From: Siphonodentalium dalli
Taxonomy: Eukaryota > Mollusca > Scaphopoda > Gadilida > Siphonodentaliidae
Reading direction: 5' to 3'
DNA: 64,000 nucleotides
Assembly (NCBI GenBank): GCA_032622095.1
Contig: CP136067.1
Coordinates: 199,292,052 to 199,356,051 of the forward strand
A program made the translations under genes and the position numbers. Within the stretch, counting starts at the first letter, position 1. Each line of letters opens with the position of its first letter. Positions 58,102 to 64,000 of this stretch are shown piece by piece. A model generated the notes under the pieces. That model saw only the letters and a program-made list of their open reading frames with translations. It had not been told where the DNA came from and ran no database searches.

Positions 58102-58323
58102 GTTAGTTCCATTGAACATCTCGTTACTCTAATGACTATTCAAACACATTGAGTTATCATTTATTCAAATGGTTGTATTCATTGGTTGAGTAACGAGTAC
58201 CCAACAATGACCAAGCACAATATCTGTTTCCGGATTTAATCAATGCGTTGACTAAATGTCTAAGAACAATAATTCAGTTTACAACGCTCTTTATCTATAA
58301 TGGTAGTCATTTCGAGATGTATA

Positions 58324-58710
58324 AAGGTACTAAATCGGATTAAACAGCCCATGTCTACTATTTCTTTGGCTTCGGGGGTAAAAACTATTTGATTAGAGTC
58401 GAGGAACCTGCCCATCAAAGTTCAGAGTGATCATCAGTTACCGATTTTTTAAGTTAGTTATTTCAATTGTTTGTGGCCCAAAAACGTGCCGTCAAAAGGA
58501 TGGTCTCGGCCAAAATTGCGGATGAAGATGGATAACTCTAAAAAACAAGTGGTAATGCGTGAATACTCAAGTGATATTACGCCCATATTTCGTTTAACAA
58601 AATATTGATAAATAACACGTTTTGTGATATTTGATACCATAGTTGACAGTGGTTAGCATTGTTTTGTTGCAATTAATCGATTCTGATAACTAAAGCGTAT
58701 TTTGAAGAAA
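58324..58710. mobile_element. TA-flanked element with AAGGTACTAAATCGGAT terminus, copy 3 (3' truncated)
   Basis: It starts TA|AAGGTACTAAATCGGATT and follows the 46771 element through GGCTTCGGGGGTAAAAACTA, GATGAAGATGGATAACTCTA and GATTCTGATAACT. It lacks the 149-codon segment. No right terminus was found. Confidence 0.75.
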
Positions 58711-59830
58711 TGGTGGTGGTGTCGGATAACATTTCTCCGACGCAGCATATAATATCATACAACAATGCTACAAAAAGATACATACATACACACATACAAG
58801 TAAATACAATTTGTACTGTGTTATATACTGTTTTATCTCTTTATTCGATACTATTATTATTTTTTGACGATTAAATTTTTATTTTTTTTAAGTATACCAT
58901 TTCGGGAATAACATTAATTATTCGATATGTCTAATTCGGTCGCTGACCATTTCTTATCAAAACCCCATAAGGGATGATATCAAGGTGAAATAATTAAATT
59001 ATTACTCAATAACGACAACCTTATTGTTGAGGTAGGGCTTTTTCTCCAGTCTCGTCACTCTAATCAGGCATTCTCAATACATATCAGATACTGTTTGCAA
59101 AATATTTATATTGTATCAGATTGTATCAGTATTCCTGTGTCTTTTGCCAACATGGAACAGATGTGTTTACCACTAGTTATCATGGAACAGATGTGTTTAC
59201 CACTAGTCACCGAAACCCACCTTAGGATCGTTATCAATGAATCTAGAAAATTTGCACGATTTCTCAATTTTGATAACCATATCAGTCACTATCTTGAATT
59301 TAGATGCATAATATGTTAATATAACATGTCATGGTTGGCGAATGCTTAGATAGTATAATTTATTTAAAAATTATGTTGCTATTAGCCACCGATTTCAAAC
59401 CGCTGTGACGAATTTAAAAGGCGAGTGTGAAAAATCATCAATTATCAGAATTTCTGTCGCCGTTTTGGGAACCATCTTTGATTTTGAGGTCCAAATTACA
59501 CTGTCAAGAGGAAGTGTGATGCAATGGAATTATTGGTGGCGAAATATAATCATTTTACTGTCTAAATTTTCCTCCCAGACTCAATGCCAACTCTGAAATT
59601 TTATGATTTCATCTCATTATCGTGGTTTCATTCTCTTGAATTCTTGAGTATAAACAGCCATTGTTCACAAACTATTCTTATTGTTTCATAACTCCATGTT
59701 CTCGCCAACACGGATCAAATATATTCACATATATTCACTAAATCGCACATTAAGAGTGATATCAAAGAAATTTTGACAAATTTTTGTGATTTCTCTAGTT
59801 TGGCAACCATTTTGGTCGACATCTTTAATA
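58711..59830. other. Intron sequence; one 29-bp duplication
   Basis: CATGGAACAGATGTGTTTAC plus CACTAGTTAT is directly duplicated at 59151-59210. Otherwise AT-rich unassigned DNA; 59790-59830 carries a GGCAACCATTTTGGTCGACA motif. Confidence 0.5.
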
Positions 59831-59899
59831 TAGATGCACACCAGTCGCGTTCGTCCGTCCGTGCGTCCCGTCCGTCCGGAGTTATGACTCCAGTAATGA

Positions 59900-60340
59900 T
59901 TGATTTGATTGAAACTTGGTATGTAGGTGTCTCAACCAAGAACACAGGTGCTCTGCAATTCTGGGTTTGATCCGATGTTCTTTTATGGAGTTATTTCCCT
60001 TTTTTCAACTTTGTTTTTACTTAGAAAATTTCTCACTTTTTCGGTTTCCGGATGATATCTCAAGTTTGGATCCTTTAATTGCAAATACCGTTTTTATGTG
60101 GATCAGTCATATCAAGATACAGGTTGACTTCGAATTTGAGTTTGATCCGATTATATTTCTCAGAGTTATGGGCTTTTCTTGTTTTTTCTTTTGATAACTC
60201 AAGTTTGGATTGTTTAATTAGAAATTCTGTTTTTTTTGTGGGTCGTTTATATCAAAATACAGGTCAAGCTAGAATTTGAGTTTGATCCAATCATTTTTCC
60301 CAGAGTTATGGGCCTTTCGAAATTATTTTGTTCTCATTTT
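59900..60340. repeat. Diverged about 145-bp tandem repeat, 3 copies
   Basis: The GAATTTGAGTTTGATCCGAT and CAGAGTTATGGGC blocks occur at about 60129 and 60272, with a looser match at about 59960 (TCTGGGTTTGATCCGAT, GGAGTTATTTCC). Confidence 0.75.
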
Positions 60341-60639
60341 CTGTATGAGGGTACCTTCATGGTGTAATCAACTCATCAACTCCTCCTATAGTTTTGATCG
60401 TAGATATTTGAAGCTTAAGAGTATTGTTACCCACATATTGGAGATGTGCCACTTGTATATAGAGACGGAAAAATTATTTCTTTACGGAATTATTAAACCT
60501 TTCGACATTTCAAATATAATTTTAATTTCTTTAACAAATTTAGCGGCGTCGACTTGCCACGTTTTCGGGGGACACTGTTGTCGGCTGACCTTTTATATAG
60601 TTTGGAACTTCTGTCTGTCTGTGTGTGTCTTATAGATTC

Positions 60640-61085
60640 GAAAAATGCTCGACTGATGCGACTCAAATTTGGTTTGTATAGGGGCTACTTTGATCCCGGA
60701 AACAATATGGGCGGGTCCAATTTCACGTGCGACCGTGTCCTTGACCTCACTCATATACGCTCATATAGGCATGTTTCTGGACCTTGAGCAATCCGACTTG
60801 AATTTGGTATGTAGGCCTACTTTGATCCCGGGAACAATATAGGCAGATACAATTTCACGTGCGACCGTGTCCTTGACCTTGACCTCGCTTATATACGCTC
60901 ATATAGGCATGGTTTTGGACCTCGACCGATCCGACTCAAATTTGGTATATGTAGGCCTACTTTGATCCCAGGAACAATATGGGCGGTCCAATTTCACGTA
61001 CGACCGGTCCTTGACCTCGCTCATATAGGCATGTTTCCTGGCCGATCGAACGCTGTATATTCCGCCCAGTAGGAGGCGATCACAA
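60640..61085. repeat. Diverged about 150-bp tandem repeat, 3 copies
   Basis: Each copy has CGACT(C/T)(A/G)AATTTGGT, CTACTTTGATCCC(A/G)GGAA, CAATTTCACGTGCGACCG, CTTGACCT and CATATAGGCATG. A single related copy is at 18160-18522. Confidence 0.88.
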
Positions 61086-61514
61086 AATTTTGATTTAAAG
61101 AACATTTATTTAATAAAAAAATTTTAAAACACGCACAAAAATAAGGTTACTATGGGCTTATTTCCGAATCAAATAAGTCGAATATGAACCTATGTAACAT
61201 TTAAATCCAAAAGGGCGCTAACGCGCACAGATGCAGCAGGCCCTTTGTGTAGGGCCGCAAGCCCCTCCGACGCTGAATAAAGGCTCCCGAAGAGAGCTTG
61301 TTAGAGCTAGTTGTTAAATATTTCAAAATGGATCCTGGGTCCATGTCATTTTTAACTCAGGATTCCGTATCCCAAAGGATATGGAGTGGTAACCTATGGT
61401 TTCGCCACGCTCCGGACATTTGCATGAAAATCTCCAACCAAAAGTTGTCAATTGACACCTCTTTCTTAATACAGTTGATATGTAATAAATGTATGTTCGT
61501 TTCTGTTCTTTCAG

Positions 61515-61553
61515 CTTCAAGACATAATCATAATGCCCACACAAATGGAATGA
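61515..61553 (+). CDS. DHRS11: DHRS11-like SDR, terminal exon
   Basis: Acceptor TTCTTTCAG starts 12 codons and a TGA stop: LQDIIIMPTQME. It is the expected last strand of the DHRS11 fold (QIGDIQMRPTEQ in the human protein as I recall it), so the protein ends at a normal length. Joined with the other exons it gives 203 residues; about 50 N-terminal residues are missing upstream of the window. Confidence 0.9.
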   Translation, partial: LQDIIIMPTQME

Positions 61554-61771
61554 CCAAACATGATGTCCACAGAGACACGACCACGGGGTGTAGCTGTATT
61601 GTGTAACTCATGCTCCATAGAGACACGATCATTGGTACAAGGATGCAGCTGTATTATTATGTACTTCGTGCGATCAGACATCATTTAGTTTTGATAACAA
61701 CGATTATAATTGCTGTCTCTATAATATATCGCTATATCCTCAATTGCCCTGTTTTGTATAACATATACAAA

Positions 61772-61777
61772 AATAAA
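61772..61777 (+). promoter_or_regulatory. Polyadenylation signal AATAAA
   Basis: AATAAA lies 219 bp after the stop codon of the DHRS11-like gene, giving a short 3' UTR. Confidence 0.6.
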
Positions 61778-62015
61778 TGATAGAACACTATTGATTTATC
61801 AGTCTATATCAAAACAAGTTCCATCAGTTGTTCAACCATTTTACTGAATTTAATCCGATTTATAGGGATATAAAAGTGCACGAAGGACTGTGGCTGCTTT
61901 GGATTTTGACAAAATCCATTTATAACAAACGGAAGTATATTAAACGGACATGGCTTATTCAATCTTCCGAAATTTGTCTGCATAATTTGGAAGGACGTAT
62001 AAGATAGGTTGACAA

Positions 62016-62102
62016 ATATGTTTAATTATTGATATACCGGTTTAATATGTTTAATTATTGATATACCGATTTCATATGTTTAATTATTGATATACCGGTT
62101 TC
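62016..62102. repeat. 29-bp tandem triplet
   Basis: ATATGTTTAATTATTGATAT plus ACCGGTTTC occurs three times in a row with two substitutions. Confidence 0.95.
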
Positions 62103-62470
62103 ATATGGTCTGAAAACATACTTGCCATGCTCACAGTCATTTCCAGTTGTTTTCAATTTTTCGCACAGAAGTGGAACAAACGCTCTTTATTTCTAACATA
62201 TCAGGAATAGACATATGCGGAAAGCTCTTTTGCGTTCCATGCCGTGGACATGGCTGTTGTTTGTTTGGAAACAAAACACCATGTTCAACGTTGTATTTTT
62301 ATTAGTTCAAAGCGTCTTTCTGAGACATACAATGCCCGTAGAAAGGTAGTGCATATATTTATCGACCTATTTTGATTGCATGCAAAATTCAAAATCGAAT
62401 TTTTTGCTGGTGTATTTTGGAGCGCAAAACGCCACATGGATATATTGCACAATGTTTACTGTACCTTTAA

Positions 62471-62861
62471 CCCTTTACCCAACAAACCGGCCAAAACCGG
62501 CCAAATAAAGCTTCAACAGCCTAAACTATCTTCGGTCTGTCTCAATAGAACCATACAAATATGGATATCATTGGAACCGGCTCCTTGACCACATTGTGAT
62601 AGTTACAGTTATACCCTGTGCCAATGCATTCTCTTATATATGCGAGTCGACCATAGGTCGCCTCGCATATATAAGAGAATGCATTGGCCTAAAAAAAACT
62701 TTTTTTAACACTTTTTACCATTTTTTCTTACATTCTTTAACAATTTTATAATTTTTAATGTGTTAAGCCAATGCATTCTCTTATATATGCGAGGCGACCT
62801 ATGGTCGACTCGCATATATAAGAGAATGCATTGGCACATGGCCCTTCTGTTGGCTAAAGGG
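62471..62861. mobile_element. piggyBac-type MITE, copy 2 (both ends intact)
   Basis: TTAA flanks both ends (62467-62470 and 62862-62865). CCCTTTACCCAACA at the left is inverted at the right as TGTTGGCTAAAGGG. CCYT-initial TIRs with a TTAA duplication are diagnostic of the piggyBac superfamily. Internally it has two about 70-bp palindromes with TTCTCTTATATATGCGAG arms. It is 391 bp with no transposase. Confidence 0.93.
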
Positions 62862-62869
62862 TTAAGAAG

Positions 62870-64000
62870 AGCGTGATGAACACTATATTATATATAAATC
62901 ATTACTCGCAGCAATGGGGAGTTGTTGTGATCGTAGCTTCTTGATCTTAGTGGGTACTTTCTTGCCCACATGTGCATTACTTGGGGGCGGCATACATGTA
63001 TGGAGGGGAGTGGCGACATGGGCATGGGAGACACATCTAACTACCACCATTCAATACGCACTCACTCCAGTTACAGAAGAAACATAACCAGGAACAATGA
63101 TTAGACCGCTGGTAGTTACGTGGTCCTGATATTATGTTATGATGTTGGTTGGATTAAACTGGTGATAAAGAATACCTTTATTTATTCATTTGTAATTTTA
63201 TAACCCGAGCTACTCATAGAAAAGCCATTATATGTGTACATATTCAAAACCAGATATCAGTTTTAATCATTTAAAAAGGCTACAAATTGTGTGCATTAGC
63301 TAGGACAGCCATTATTATATATTTATAATAAGTTATGTAATGTTTTTCCTCGAATCCCATCACTTCAGCCAATATACACCAAGCATGCAAGCTTAACACT
63401 GAGCTTTATGAAACGTATCAAACAATTCTTTTCAGTGCCAGGATATCTTGTTATAAAATAATAAATATTGGGTAAATGTTAAAACTGGGAGCCCCCTTCT
63501 CTTGACCAATGGTCTATTATGTTATATTCATTTTCATCAATGTAATTGGTTTTGGAAAAAAGTTTGCATCTTATTGAACAAAACTGCAACCCCCTCCCCT
63601 CAACCCCTGTGGGCACTTCCCTGCAAGAATAGGACATGACTGTGTGATTTATTTGGAAAAGGCAATAAAGCCCCCCAGGCCAGTTCAATTGAGGAGGAAA
63701 AACATCTGTTGTAATGTGGTGTCACTAAAAAAAAAAATTAAATCTTAACAAAAATCAAAAGCTAAAATGAAAACATATTTATTTTCATAGTTTTTTTGTT
63801 TCAATTTTTTTTTTAGTTGAGCAAAGAATTTATCTAACATTTATTTTATTTGTTTTAAGAATTATGTCCCTGGATCTTCCCATATAAGATTGGGCAAGTA
63901 GTAAAATCTAAATGTTTTTTTTCTGTTAAATTGAGCAAGGAGTTAAATCTAAAAACTTAAATCTAAATTTTTTTTTTATATTGACACTGGCTCTGCCCAT
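62870..64000. other. Sequence downstream of the gene, nothing recognised
   Basis: AT-rich, with poly-A and poly-T runs near 63730 and 63960. The window ends in a GACACTGGCTCTGCCC motif resembling the hairpin at 54364. Confidence 0.45.

Overview
The window is eukaryotic, most likely from an invertebrate metazoan; I cannot name the phylum. It is AT-rich, with GT-AG introns of 3-33 kb, short phase-compatible exons, APE-type LINE fragments, several classes of DNA-transposon-like elements and many minisatellites. There is no operon structure, and I found no tRNA, rRNA or CRISPR.

One host gene accounts for all the confident host coding sequence. It is a + strand short-chain dehydrogenase/reductase closely resembling DHRS11. 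Six exons are visible: 7631-7825, 12228-12322, 44916-45045, 54819-54896, 58027-58101 and 61515-61553, with a polyadenylation signal near 61772. They join in frame without stops into 203 codons plus a stop. The part upstream of the first visible exon, which should carry the TGxxxGIG cofactor motif, lies outside the window. Everything else is intronic or flanking. Intron sizes are about 4.4, 32.6, 9.8, 3.1 and 3.4 kb, and at least 7.6 kb lies upstream of the first visible exon.

Layout: 1-1201 (- strand) is an uninterrupted 400-codon N-terminal piece of a LINE ORF2 with an APE-type endonuclease. 1306-5939 is a 64/66-bp minisatellite. 5971-6486 is a CAGGG-type MITE. 8237-11363 holds two decayed Harbinger-like elements, one split by a 22-bp minisatellite. 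12315-12606 is a 38-bp minisatellite that begins on an exon/intron junction. 13027-14155 is a LINE tail between direct repeats. 15385-16773 holds two foldback elements, followed by a 37-41-bp minisatellite. 20633-21019 is a piggyBac-type MITE. 21174-23642 is a 49-bp minisatellite open in all three minus frames. 24999-26640 is a LINE reverse-transcriptase relic split by a MITE. 27218-41834 is a 14.6-kb head-to-tail array that I interpret as Helitron-like. It is followed by a hAT-like foldback element (41862-42549), a degenerate 26-bp array, more MITEs, a 5.2-kb inverted-repeat structure (48388-53570), a second LINE tail (55540-56061) and a second piggyBac MITE (62471-62861).

The most notable points are the Helitron-like concatemer built from a near-identical 2,085-bp A-B dimer, the minisatellite that has copied a functional splice donor, MITE families whose target-site duplications can be read directly, and a paralogous site near 19979-20095 that looks like the pre-insertion state of both the array and the adjacent hAT-like element.
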